In this document: in pieces, positions 43,789-52,226 of the stretch
How positions within the stretch are numbered: the first letter of the stretch is position 1
Layout: the number at the start of each line of letters is the position of its first letter
NCBI GenBank assembly: GCA_965656875.1
Contig: CBFHMJ010000027.1
Span: forward strand, 186,001 to 250,000
Length of the DNA stretch: 64,000 nucleotides
From: CBFHMJ01 sp965656875
GTDB lineage: Bacteria > Pseudomonadota > Gammaproteobacteria > Enterobacterales > Alteromonadaceae
Reading direction: 5' to 3'
Notes under the pieces: generated by a model
What the model was told of the DNA's origin: nothing
Seen by the model: the letters and a program-made list of their open reading frames with translations, nothing else
Database searches by the model: none
Translations under genes and position numbers: made by a program

Positions 43789-44218
43789 GTGAAATTCCTT
43801 ACATATGAAAAAAGGGCGATTGAATACTGATGTCTGTTGACCTTATTTATGTCTTTTCGTGCCCACGCAAACGCTACTGAATCACTCGAACAAGTCGCAT
43901 GATCCAAATCAGTTTTACTGAAGATATACAAAATACACCGTGAAAACCGACATCTGGTAGGATCAGTTAACGACATTCGGGTCTGTGAAATCAAAAAAAT
44001 ACTGATAGAATCAATGGGTTAAAAGACTGTTAATGATGATATTTTAATCATTCTACGATACAAGCTTTAAATGTGTCGTAATGTTTCCAATTTTGCTTAT
44101 TTCGCTCACCAGAAGGAATTTTGTTACTGGTTTCGAATTGAGCGGTGAATATCTATACTAAAAGATTGCCAGTCATTCCAGAATCACAAGCGAACATTTT
44201 GGCGAGTAAGAATTTATT
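43789..44218. other. Divergent promoter region between fhs and fdhD
   Basis: No gene is visible in these 430 bases. They must hold the fhs promoter (minus strand) and the fdhD promoter (plus strand). The only recognisable element is the TGAT-N4-ATCA core listed separately; I found no confident -35/-10 pairs. Confidence 0.5.
43899..43912. promoter_or_regulatory. Candidate Anr/FNR site between fhs and fdhD
   Basis: ATGATCCAAATCAG carries the exact TGAT-N4-ATCA core but not the outer T/A of a full FNR box. It lies about 110 bases before fhs and 310 before fdhD. Oxygen control of formate genes is plausible, but the match is partial. Confidence 0.35.
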
Positions 44219-45082
44219 ATGACGCATCCTGCTGTAACCACTGAACCAACGTCTGCGCTTTTGTCTACAGAGACAGTAGACCGGATTCGTTATAGCAGAA
44301 CGTCTTCTCATCCGGTCAGTGATTCAGTGATCAAAGAAGAACCGTTGACTGTTTCGATAGCAAACAATGAGACCCGACACCGCACACTGACTGTCACCAT
44401 GCGAACGCCCGGCGACGATGTTTCACTGGTTACTGGTTTCTTATTTGCTGAAGGGATTATTCAATCGTTTAAAGATATCGAAGTAATTGATGACAGCGAA
44501 AATAATCAAATCAACCTTCAACTGGCCAATAACACGTTTAACCTTGATCATCTGGACATTAAGCACTTTTTAACCCATTCGAGTTGCGGGGTCTGTGGAC
44601 AAACCAATATCCGACAACTTGAACTGAAAAACCCGCCCACCATCGATACTGACAACCACTGGTTATCACCGGAAATGCTCCTGGCATTACCTGAAAAACT
44701 TCGACCACAACAATTTGTTTTTCAGCAAACCGGGAGCAGTCATGGTTGCGCATTGTTTGATGAACAGGGCAAGATAACACTATTAAAAGAAGATGTAGGC
44801 CGTCACAACGCACTGGATAAGCTTATTGGCGAACTACTGATACAACGCAAACTAATAACTGATACCCAAAAGTCGATTCTACTGTTAAGCGGACGAGTCA
44901 GTTTCGAGCTGGTGCAAAAAGCAGTAATGGCTGGCATTCCTGTCATTGCAGCAATCGGCGCACCATCAAGCCTCGCCATTGATGTAGCAAAGCGTTTTGG
45001 TATCACTCTAATAGGATTCCTGTCTGATGACGCGTTTAATGTTTACAACGGACATTGGCGGTTATTAGCAGGTGGGGAGTAA
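44219..45082 (+). CDS. fdhD: FdhD sulfurtransferase for formate dehydrogenase
   Basis: FdhD carries sulfur from a cysteine desulfurase to the molybdenum cofactor of formate dehydrogenase. The 287-residue protein has the reactive Cys pair in SSCGVCGQ (about residues 121-125), the substrate-binding GSSHGCALFD, and LKEDVGRHNALDKLIG, all characteristic. Length is normal. It is two bases from the next start and forms an operon with the two formate dehydrogenase subunits that it activates. Confidence 0.95.
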   Translation: MTHPAVTTEPTSALLSTETVDRIRYSRTSSHPVSDSVIKEEPLTVSIANNETRHRTLTVTMRTPGDDVSLVTGFLFAEGIIQSFKDIEVIDDSENNQINLQLANNTFNLDHLDIKHFLTHSSCGVCGQTNIRQLELKNPPTIDTDNHWLSPEMLLALPEKLRPQQFVFQQTGSSHGCALFDEQGKITLLKEDVGRHNALDKLIGELLIQRKLITDTQKSILLLSGRVSFELVQKAVMAGIPVIAAIGAPSSLAIDVAKRFGITLIGFLSDDAFNVYNGHWRLLAGGE

Positions 45083-45084
45083 TT

Positions 45085-46725
45085 ATGTCTGAAAACCTGA
45101 CGCATCTGGCGAGGAAAAAAGGCATCGATGATTTACTTTTTGAACGACTTACAACAAAAAGTGATGCAAACGATGACGCCGTAAAGAAACAACTGGCGAA
45201 AGAATTCCTGGTCGGCGAAGCAACAATCCGTGGAACCTCTTCTTTCTATGACTTCATTGACTCAGAGAATGCGAATAAAAAAGCCTGGGTCTGCAATGGT
45301 TCTTCCTGTCTTTGTGCTGGCAATCAACAACAAGTCACTCAATCACTGCAACAAGTCTACGGTGACGATCAAGTTGGACACGTTACCTGCCTGGGCCATT
45401 GCGACAAAAATAATGCCTTTAAAGTAGGTAATGACAATTTTTGTGGTGATGACTTTATGAATCATCAGGAAAAAGCTCAACCAGCCCGACACGCTCTCGA
45501 TGTCTATACGCTGACGGATACACCGATCCTGACCACAGGCCCACAAAACAACGAACAGATTTCAGCTTTTTACGGCTTATTTGAAACATTATCAACCAGT
45601 GATAAGCAAGCCATTTTGCAACGTGTCATAGATTCAGGATTACGTGGCCGTGGTGGCGCAGGTTTTCCAACAGGCATTAAATGGCAATCTTGCCAGCAAG
45701 TTATCAGTGATCAGAAATACATTGTTTGCAACGCAGATGAAGGTGATCCAGGCGCATTCAGCGACCGCTATTTACTTGAAGAACAACCTCATCTGGTTCT
45801 GTTTGGTATGTTGATCGCAGGTTGGCTAACGGGTGCTGACACTGGCATCTTATACATCCGAGACGAATACCCACACGCAATCAAACAAACCGAACAAGCC
45901 ATTGCAGCGTTTAATTCTCTTGGCGTTACATCACCTGACTTCAATTTCCGTTTCAAAATCGTTCGCGGAGCCGGTGCTTATATCTGTGGTGAAGAGTCAT
46001 CGCTGTTACGTTCAATTGAAGGCCAACGTCCGGTTGTATCAACACGTCCACCCTATCCGACTGTCAGCGGCTTATTCGGTAAACCAACCGTGGTTAATAA
46101 TGTAGAAACATTCGCTTCCCTGCATTTTATCCTGGACCGAGGCGCAGACGCTTTTAAAGCAGCAGGGACTCAGACCACCAGCGGTACTAAACTCATTTCT
46201 CTCGACAGCGCATTTACTAAACCAGGAATCTATGAAGTTGCAGGCGGTTACTCGTTGGCGGCACTCATCCGAGAGGCTGGCGGTTTCTCAAAACCAGTAA
46301 AAGCGCTTCATATCGGCGGGCCATTAGGTGGTCTGGTGCCAATTGCGAAAGTCAGCGATTTAACAATTGATTTTAATTCGTTCTCTGACAATGGATTCTT
46401 ACTCGGTCATGCCAGCGTCATCGGCATCCCGGAATCCATGCCATTAATTGGCTATCTCAAACACTTGTTTGAATTTACCGCAGCAGAATCGTGCGGCAAG
46501 TGCTTCCCGTGTCGGATTGGCTCCACTCGTGGCACTGAGTTATTCGACAATGCTATTAACGGCAGCGATTTGATCGATAAAACTTTATTGGATGATCTGT
46601 TAGACACCATGGAACTCGGTTCACTCTGCGCACTGGGTGGCGGTATTCCTCTGCCCATTAAAAATGCTCTGGAACACTTTAATGATGAGTTAACACCATT
46701 CTTTAAGTCGGAGGTCATGTCATGA
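45085..46725 (+). CDS. NAD-dependent formate dehydrogenase beta subunit (NuoE-NuoF fusion)
   Basis: The 546-residue protein joins a NuoE-like thioredoxin [2Fe-2S] domain (about 1-140; Cys in NGSSCLC and CLGHC) to a NuoF-like domain holding FMN and NADH sites (RGRGGAGFPTGIKW, CNADEGDPGAF, GAGAYICGEESSL) and a [4Fe-4S] cluster (ESCGKCFPCRIG). It passes electrons from the formate site to NAD. The start is ATG 45085 after GGGGAG. It corresponds to the two-subunit Fdh1-type enzyme of methylotrophs rather than the FdsBG split form. Its stop overlaps the alpha-subunit start by four bases. Confidence 0.94.
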   Translation: MSENLTHLARKKGIDDLLFERLTTKSDANDDAVKKQLAKEFLVGEATIRGTSSFYDFIDSENANKKAWVCNGSSCLCAGNQQQVTQSLQQVYGDDQVGHVTCLGHCDKNNAFKVGNDNFCGDDFMNHQEKAQPARHALDVYTLTDTPILTTGPQNNEQISAFYGLFETLSTSDKQAILQRVIDSGLRGRGGAGFPTGIKWQSCQQVISDQKYIVCNADEGDPGAFSDRYLLEEQPHLVLFGMLIAGWLTGADTGILYIRDEYPHAIKQTEQAIAAFNSLGVTSPDFNFRFKIVRGAGAYICGEESSLLRSIEGQRPVVSTRPPYPTVSGLFGKPTVVNNVETFASLHFILDRGADAFKAAGTQTTSGTKLISLDSAFTKPGIYEVAGGYSLAALIREAGGFSKPVKALHIGGPLGGLVPIAKVSDLTIDFNSFSDNGFLLGHASVIGIPESMPLIGYLKHLFEFTAAESCGKCFPCRIGSTRGTELFDNAINGSDLIDKTLLDDLLDTMELGSLCALGGGIPLPIKNALEHFNDELTPFFKSEVMS

Positions 46726-49415
46726 GTCAGTTAGCATTCTTAAACGGCGTTGCCCGACCCATAAATAACGGTGAGAGTATTCTGGAATTTGCTCGCCGCC
46801 ATCAAGAATCAATCCCAACCTTGTGTGATGACACAAGGCTTAACGCCGCAGGTAGTTGCCGTGTCTGTTCAGTCGATGTAGCGCTAACTGTTGATGGTCC
46901 TCGTAAAGTTATGGCCAGCTGTCACACGCCTGTCAGTGAGAATATGTACATTTTCACTGAATCAGATCGCATTCAGTCATTGCGCCGTAATATTGTCGAA
47001 CTGGTCTTGTCCGATCACCCACCCGACTGCTTAACGTGTGAATCCAACGGTAATTGCGAACTACAGGACGTTGCGGGTGAAACAGGCGTCAGAAAAATCC
47101 GCTACGCCAAAGGTAAAAATCACCTCGACCGGGAAAAAGATACCAGTCATCCTTACATGCGTATGGATTTATCCAAATGCATCAACTGTTACCGCTGTGT
47201 ACGAGCATGTGACGAGATACAAGGGCAGTTTGTCCTGAGCGTTGATGGTCGAGGTTTTGACAGCAAGATTATCGCAGGAATGAATGATACCTTTGGCGAT
47301 TCTGACTGTGTATCTTGCGGCGCCTGTGCGCAAACCTGCCCAACAGCAGCGATTTCCGATCGCTTCCAGTCTAAAGCCATTGAAGCCACTAATGTCACTC
47401 GAACCACCTGTTCTTACTGCGGTGTTGGATGTAACCTGGAAGTCTCAACTAAAAATGACCAGATCCTGTCTATTCGAGCGCCACATGACGCTGAAGTTAA
47501 CGCCGGACATACGTGTCTGAAAGGACGATATGCCTGGGGTTTTTACAATCATGGCGACCGATTGAAAACACCGTTGATTAAAAAGAATGGTGAGTTTGTT
47601 CCAGCCAGTTGGGATGAGGCGCTGGATTTAATTGCAGCTAAACTAACGCAGATTAAAACCGATCATGGACCTGATGCCATCGCCGGTATTTCTTCTTCAC
47701 GATGCCCGAACGAAGAAAATTACTTAATGCAAAAACTTATGCGTGTTGTCATTGGTACCAACAACATTGATTGTTGCGCCCGTGTTTGTCACTCGCCAAC
47801 CGCTCACGGCATGCAAATGAGCTTTGGTACTGGTGCTGCGACCAATTCGATTGATGATTTGAACGTCACTGAGTTTATGTTGGTTATTGGAGCAAACCCA
47901 ACGGCAGCACATCCGGTGACCGGAGCAAAACTTAAGCAAAAAGCCATGAAAGGCATTCCACTGATTGTCATCGATCCAGTTGAAACTGAACTGGCTCGTC
48001 ATGCCAGCTGGCATTTACAGCTTCGCCCGGGAACTAACGTTGCGTTACTCAACATGATGGCCCGATTCATCATCGAAGAAGGTCTGGTTGATCAGGCCTT
48101 TATCGATACCCGCTGCGAAGCCTGGGAAGACTATAAAGAAGCCATTCTGTCTCTTGATATTAATGAGCTGGCCGACATTACAGATGTCGATCCTGCTTTA
48201 GTTAAAGATGCGGCTGTCGCCTATGCAAAAGCGGGTTCAGCCATGTCATTTCACGGTTTAGGTGTTTCTGAGCATACCCAGGGCAGCAGAGCCGTCATGG
48301 GCATTGCCGATTTAGCCATGATGACCGGAAACATCGGTCGCCGAGGTGTTGGTGTTAATCCTTTACGTGGGCAAAATAACGTTCAGGGTGCAGCCGATAT
48401 GGGCTGTCAGCCTCATCAGGGCGCAGGTTACCTGCCACTGGAAAATCCAGACAATATTGCTTACTACGAAGAAAAATACGGTTCACCTGTACCTCGCGAA
48501 ATCGGCTATAAAATCCCGGAAATGTTTAATGCCGCCATCGCCGGTGACTTAAAAGCGATGTGGATATTGGGCGAAGATGTCGCTCAGACCGATCCGAATC
48601 ACACACATGTCATGAATGCCCTGACTTCACTGGATTTTCTGGTGGTTCAGGAAATCTTCCTGTCTGAGACAGCTAAAGTCGCTGACGTTATCTTACCAGG
48701 CGCATCATTCCTGGAAAAATCTGGCACGTTTACCAATGGTGAACGCCGAGTGCAACGTGTTCAGGCCGCAGTATCGCCACGCCATGATTCCAAAGCTGAT
48801 GGTCAGATCATTGTAGATATCATGAATAAACTGGGATATGCCCAGCCAGATTACGCACCTGATACGATGCTTGAAGAAATTTCACAAGTAGTTCCTTTCT
48901 TTGCAGGTATTCGCTGGGATCGCCTGGGTGATAATGGATTGCAATGGCCAGTGAAGGAAGACGGCACAGACACGCAAATCATGCATACTGAGTCCTTTAC
49001 TCGAGGAAAGGGTAAATTCTGGTACTGGCCGTTTGAAGAAACGAACGAAATCAAAAAACATCACGCTGAATTCCCGTTAATTCTGACAACAGGCCGAAAT
49101 CTTGAGCATTACAATGCAGGCACCATGACACGACGCACGGCTAACCGCATTATTAATGACAAAGATATTCTGTTGATTAATCCTAAAGATGCTCGAAAAC
49201 GCGATATTTTTGACAATCAAGCCGTCAAAATGTTTTCCGCCAGGGGAGAAGTTCAGCTTACTGCTCACGTCAGCAAACAGGTTAAGCCAGGTATATTGTT
49301 TACGACCTTCCACTTCCCGGAAGCTATCGTTAATCAGGTCACCAGTGACGAAGCCGACAAAGAAACCCTGTGCCCTGAATATAAAGTTGTTGCCGTTGAT
49401 GTAGTAGCGGCCTGA
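46722..49415 (+). CDS. NAD-dependent formate dehydrogenase alpha (Mo-bis-MGD) subunit
   Basis: FdhA oxidises formate to CO2 at a molybdenum bis-MGD site. The 897 residues hold an N-terminal [2Fe-2S] ferredoxin domain, a CHGC-type His-Cys cluster region (LTCESNGNCELQ), two further [4Fe-4S] sites (CINCYRCVRAC, CVSCGACAQTC), a [4Fe-4S] cluster before the catalytic domain (CSYCGVGCNLEV), and the molybdopterin oxidoreductase fold. The metal-ligating residue is Cys (ARVCHSPT), not selenocysteine, so no SECIS is needed. It would act in the cytoplasm with the NuoEF-like subunit. ATG overlaps the previous stop. Confidence 0.95.
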   Translation: MSQLAFLNGVARPINNGESILEFARRHQESIPTLCDDTRLNAAGSCRVCSVDVALTVDGPRKVMASCHTPVSENMYIFTESDRIQSLRRNIVELVLSDHPPDCLTCESNGNCELQDVAGETGVRKIRYAKGKNHLDREKDTSHPYMRMDLSKCINCYRCVRACDEIQGQFVLSVDGRGFDSKIIAGMNDTFGDSDCVSCGACAQTCPTAAISDRFQSKAIEATNVTRTTCSYCGVGCNLEVSTKNDQILSIRAPHDAEVNAGHTCLKGRYAWGFYNHGDRLKTPLIKKNGEFVPASWDEALDLIAAKLTQIKTDHGPDAIAGISSSRCPNEENYLMQKLMRVVIGTNNIDCCARVCHSPTAHGMQMSFGTGAATNSIDDLNVTEFMLVIGANPTAAHPVTGAKLKQKAMKGIPLIVIDPVETELARHASWHLQLRPGTNVALLNMMARFIIEEGLVDQAFIDTRCEAWEDYKEAILSLDINELADITDVDPALVKDAAVAYAKAGSAMSFHGLGVSEHTQGSRAVMGIADLAMMTGNIGRRGVGVNPLRGQNNVQGAADMGCQPHQGAGYLPLENPDNIAYYEEKYGSPVPREIGYKIPEMFNAAIAGDLKAMWILGEDVAQTDPNHTHVMNALTSLDFLVVQEIFLSETAKVADVILPGASFLEKSGTFTNGERRVQRVQAAVSPRHDSKADGQIIVDIMNKLGYAQPDYAPDTMLEEISQVVPFFAGIRWDRLGDNGLQWPVKEDGTDTQIMHTESFTRGKGKFWYWPFEETNEIKKHHAEFPLILTTGRNLEHYNAGTMTRRTANRIINDKDILLINPKDARKRDIFDNQAVKMFSARGEVQLTAHVSKQVKPGILFTTFHFPEAIVNQVTSDEADKETLCPEYKVVAVDVVAA

Positions 49416-49436
49416 TACAAAAAGCATACTTTTTAG

Positions 49437-49465
49437 AAGGCCAGTTGTTAAATGCTGGCCTTTTT
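49437..49465 (+). terminator. Terminator after formate dehydrogenase operon
   Basis: AAGGCCAG (49437-49444) pairs with CTGGCCTT (49455-49462), then TTTA. Confidence 0.9.
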
Positions 49466-49604
49466 ATTTGAGCGTATTGACCTTTTTGGCTGAAATTTTG
49501 TTCAAACTAAATGGTTAAATAATGGCATGGATAGCGCTGGTATCAAGGTACTCATTCATACACCAGAGAAATACAGTTAATCTATTACAATTTTCCAAAG
49601 TCTT

Positions 49605-50781
49605 ATGATTTCACAAAAAGCAATAGAAACACTCGCCCCAGCGAATATTGTTGAAAAGGGGAAAAACTCTATCAGCAGAACAAAGTCAGTATACATGATG
49701 TACGTCCTGACTTAATTTCAGCCACAGTTAAAGGTACTTTTAACTACAATGTAAATCTGTTCTTTCATCAAGACACCCCTCATTTTTCTTGTGACTGCCC
49801 AGCTTTCAATTATCACCTGTCTGCAAACACTGCATTGCTGTCGCTTTTAGTATTAGCAATTCCAACAATTCAAATAAACCATTAGTAAAAGAGAAATCAC
49901 CGGATGAATTGCTCAATGATTATTTACAGGCGATGTCGCACAGTCAGCTTGTCGATCATCTTCTCACCCTAATCTCTCAGGATCATCGTTTGTATGATCG
50001 CTGGCAAGCCAAAATAGAAAGAGCACAAACAAAACAAGATTTTAAATCCCTTAAAAAGCTCATTACGAAAGGTCTTCCATTAAAAAGCATCTGGGAATAC
50101 AGAAAAGTTGCAGACTACTTTGAGAATGCTGAACAACTAATAGCCGATGTATTTGCTGAAGCCGAGCACATCCCTTCAGAAGACCAGTTGAAACTTGTAT
50201 TCGCGGTTTATGAACGCTTAGATAAGGTTCATGAACGTTTGGATGATTCCGGTGGTTATCGATTTGTATTAATGAGAATAATTGCGACTAATCTGACTAA
50301 AATATTCCGTCGTCAACCATGGTCATCCGAACAACGAGCAGACTGGTTAATACAAATGATTAATGATGGGCATGAAGAATTTCCTTTGATACCCGACGAT
50401 TTCAAATTAACGGATGAAGAACAAGATATTTGCCTGTTCTATTTAGAAGAAAAAATGTTTGATAAAGCAGTCTGTTGGTTGGATAACCATGTTGCCGATA
50501 AATATCTACTTAAAGATGCTGCCTGCTTGTTAATCACTCATAACCCACAAAAAGCGATTGAATACTGTCGACAAGCGTTGACTCATCTCTTAAATATTTC
50601 GAATAATGCGAGCTAATCAGAAGCGGTTAAACTATTAGACCATCTGTATCTTCAACTTCCTGAACAAGAAGCGATTCAACTACAATTCACAACATTGATT
50701 CTGGAGATCGCCTTTGAAAACAAACGCAGACCTAATAAGATAAAGCTGTTACGACAAACATTTAGTGAGCTAACTTTTTAG
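49605..50781 (+). pseudogene. SWIM zinc-finger protein gene, broken by two frameshifts and one stop
   Basis: Joined across three frames, this region encodes a SWIM-domain protein. It starts at ATG 49605 (MISQKAIETLAPANIVEKG), shifts by one base in the G/A-rich run near 49653-49666 into a frame reading KVSIHDVRPDLISATVKG and CDCPAFNYH, then shifts again near 49818-49822 into the frame with CKHCIAVAFS, restoring the C-x-C...C-x-H zinc motif. The rest is helical up to an in-frame TAA at 50614-50616, after which 54 more codons (SEAVKLLDHL...) run to TAG at 50781. Every break could come from one base. A longest intact piece of 235 codons (49909-50616) might be mistaken for a gene. Sequencing error is possible but would need three events. 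Confidence 0.82.
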
Positions 50782-50810
50782 TGCCAAAACGCTCCATAAA
50801 TTTCAGGCAC

Positions 50811-50840
50811 AAAAAAAGCGATAACACTGTTATCGCTTTT
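50811..50840. terminator. Bidirectional terminator between the SWIM pseudogene and rplT
   Basis: AAAAGCGATAA (50814-50824) pairs with TTATCGCTTTT (50830-50840), with A- and T-rich flanks on both strands. It ends the rplT transcript. Confidence 0.92.
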
Positions 50841-50871
50841 CTTTGCTTTCACTTAAAAGGGACTTTTAAGC

Positions 50872-51231
50872 TTAAGCTGCAAGGCCTTCTTCAGCTTTTT
50901 TCACAAGTGCTGTGAACGCTGGCGCGTCAAACACTGCGATGTCAGCAAGGATCTTACGATCGATTTCAACAGAAGCTTTCTTAAGACCGTTGATGAAACG
51001 GCTGTAGCTCATGCCATTTTGGCGAGCAGCTGCGTTGATACGAGCAATCCATAGTTGACGGAACTGACGCTTACGTTGACGACGGTCACGGTAAGCATAT
51101 TGACCAGCTTTGGTTACCGCCTGGAACGCAACGCGATATACGCGACTGCGAGCACCGTAATAACCTTTAGCCTGTTTTAAAACCTTCTTATGACGAGCGC
51201 GTGCCTGAACACCACGTTTAACTCTTGGCAT
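50872..51231 (-). CDS. rplT: 50S ribosomal protein L20
   Basis: L20 binds 23S rRNA early in large-subunit assembly and represses its own operon. The 119-residue sequence (MPRVKRGVQARARHKKVLKQ...) is canonical in length and basic throughout. It ends the infC-rpmI-rplT run; pheS, which follows in many Gammaproteobacteria, is not next. It lies 17 bases after rpmI and before a strong terminator. Confidence 0.98.
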   Translation of the reverse strand: MPRVKRGVQARARHKKVLKQAKGYYGARSRVYRVAFQAVTKAGQYAYRDRRQRKRQFRQLWIARINAAARQNGMSYSRFINGLKKASVEIDRKILADIAVFDAPAFTALVKKAEEGLAA

Positions 51232-51248
51232 TGATAAACTCTCCTAAA

Positions 51249-51446
51249 TTAAGCAAAAGGTAACATACGATCAATTAGAGGCACATCTACTTTGGCCACT
51301 AATTCTTTATTACGTAGATGACGCTTACGCTTAGAGCTTTTCTTCGTCAAGATGTGACGTAAGTGTGATTGCTTACGCTTAAACCCGCCAGATGCCGTTT
51401 TCTTGAAACGTTTAGCTGCACCTGAATGAGATTTCATTTTTGGCAT
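51249..51446 (-). CDS. rpmI: 50S ribosomal protein L35
   Basis: L35 is a 65-residue basic ribosomal protein; MPKMKSHSGAAKRFKKTASG at the N terminus and HLRNKELVAKVD near the end are family hallmarks. A hairpin precedes it after infC, and L20 probably controls its translation. Confidence 0.98.
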   Translation of the reverse strand: MPKMKSHSGAAKRFKKTASGGFKRKQSHLRHILTKKSSKRKRHLRNKELVAKVDVPLIDRMLPFA

Positions 51447-51496
51447 TGTTTAACAACTCCGCATTGTTAATAGTTAAAACCCAGTAACAGGCGAAC

Positions 51497-51527
51497 GAAA
51501 AGGAGCCCTTCTTTCAAAGGGCTCCTT
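51497..51527 (-). terminator. Strong hairpin between infC and rpmI (terminator or L20-controlled leader)
   Basis: AAGGAGCCCTT (51500-51510) is perfectly complementary to AAGGGCTCCTT (51517-51527), with a six-base loop and T-run on the minus strand. It lies where the L20-responsive region is found in relatives, so it may be an attenuator or a processing site rather than a full stop. Confidence 0.75.
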
Positions 51528-51550
51528 CAACGATACTTTTAAGAGCCTTG

Positions 51551-52096
51551 TTACTTCTTATTGCTAGGAGCAAGCACCATAACCATTTGACGACCTTCAG
51601 CACGTCTAGGGAATGATTCAACCGTAGCGACGTCAGACAAGTCTTCTTTCACTCGAGTCAATAACTCAATACCTAAGTCCTGATGCGCCATTTCACGACC
51701 TCGGAAACGAAGTGTGACTTTGGTTTTGTCGCCTGCTTCTAAGAAGCGACGCAGGTTGCGTAGTTTGACCTGGTAGTCGCCCTCATCAGTTCCAGGACGA
51801 AATTTCATTTCTTTCACCTGGATCTGCTTTTGCTTCTTCTTTTGCTCTTTTTGAGCTTTACTCTTTTCGTAGATGAACTTACCGTAGTCCATCACCCGAC
51901 AGACCGGTGGTTTCGCCGTTGGGCTAATCTCAACTAAGTCCAGGTTTGCATCCTGAGCATATTTATGAGCTTCTTTTAAAGAAACAACGCCAACAACTTC
52001 GCCTTCAGGATCAATTAATCTAACCTCAGTGCCGGTTATTTCATTGTTGATGCGCTCTTTACCACCCTCATTCGGGTTTCTTCTTCCACCTCTAAT
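51551..52096 (-). CDS. infC: Translation initiation factor IF-3, with AUU start
   Basis: IF-3 keeps ribosomal subunits apart and checks start codons. The 181-residue protein begins at ATT 52096 (MRGGRRNPNEGGKERINNEIT... read with Met), with GGAGG eight bases upstream. The rare AUU start is the known autoregulatory feature of infC: IF-3 discriminates against it. A start at ATG 51895 would remove the N-terminal domain (NNEITGTEVRLIDPEGE). The C-terminal half (MDYGKFIYEKSKAQKEQKKKQ) is typical. It lies between thrS and rpmI. Confidence 0.95.
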   Translation of the reverse strand: MRGGRRNPNEGGKERINNEITGTEVRLIDPEGEVVGVVSLKEAHKYAQDANLDLVEISPTAKPPVCRVMDYGKFIYEKSKAQKEQKKKQKQIQVKEMKFRPGTDEGDYQVKLRNLRRFLEAGDKTKVTLRFRGREMAHQDLGIELLTRVKEDLSDVATVESFPRRAEGRQMVMVLAPSNKK

Positions 52097-52150
52097 GGTT
52101 CATTCCTCCACGAAAAGTTAAAACAAAGGGATTTTATCGAAACAAACTCA

Positions 52151-52204
52151 AATCGTTAACAACGATTCTTATATAAGGAGTAACCGAATCGGCAGATTAC
52201 TCCT
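52151..52204 (-). promoter_or_regulatory. Two stem-loops between thrS and infC
   Basis: AATCGTT-AAC-AACGATT (52151-52167) and AGGAGTAA/TTACTCCT (52176-52204) are adjacent inverted repeats in the 130-base gap. They may separate thrS and infC expression. Neither has a strong T-run. Confidence 0.5.
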
Positions 52205-52226
52205 GTACCCTTTGCCAGATAACTAT

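Noticed and set aside
49909..50616. Intact 235-codon gene
   Set aside because: It is the C-terminal fragment of the SWIM gene; both the upstream zinc motif and downstream 54 codons read on in the same frame or one base away.
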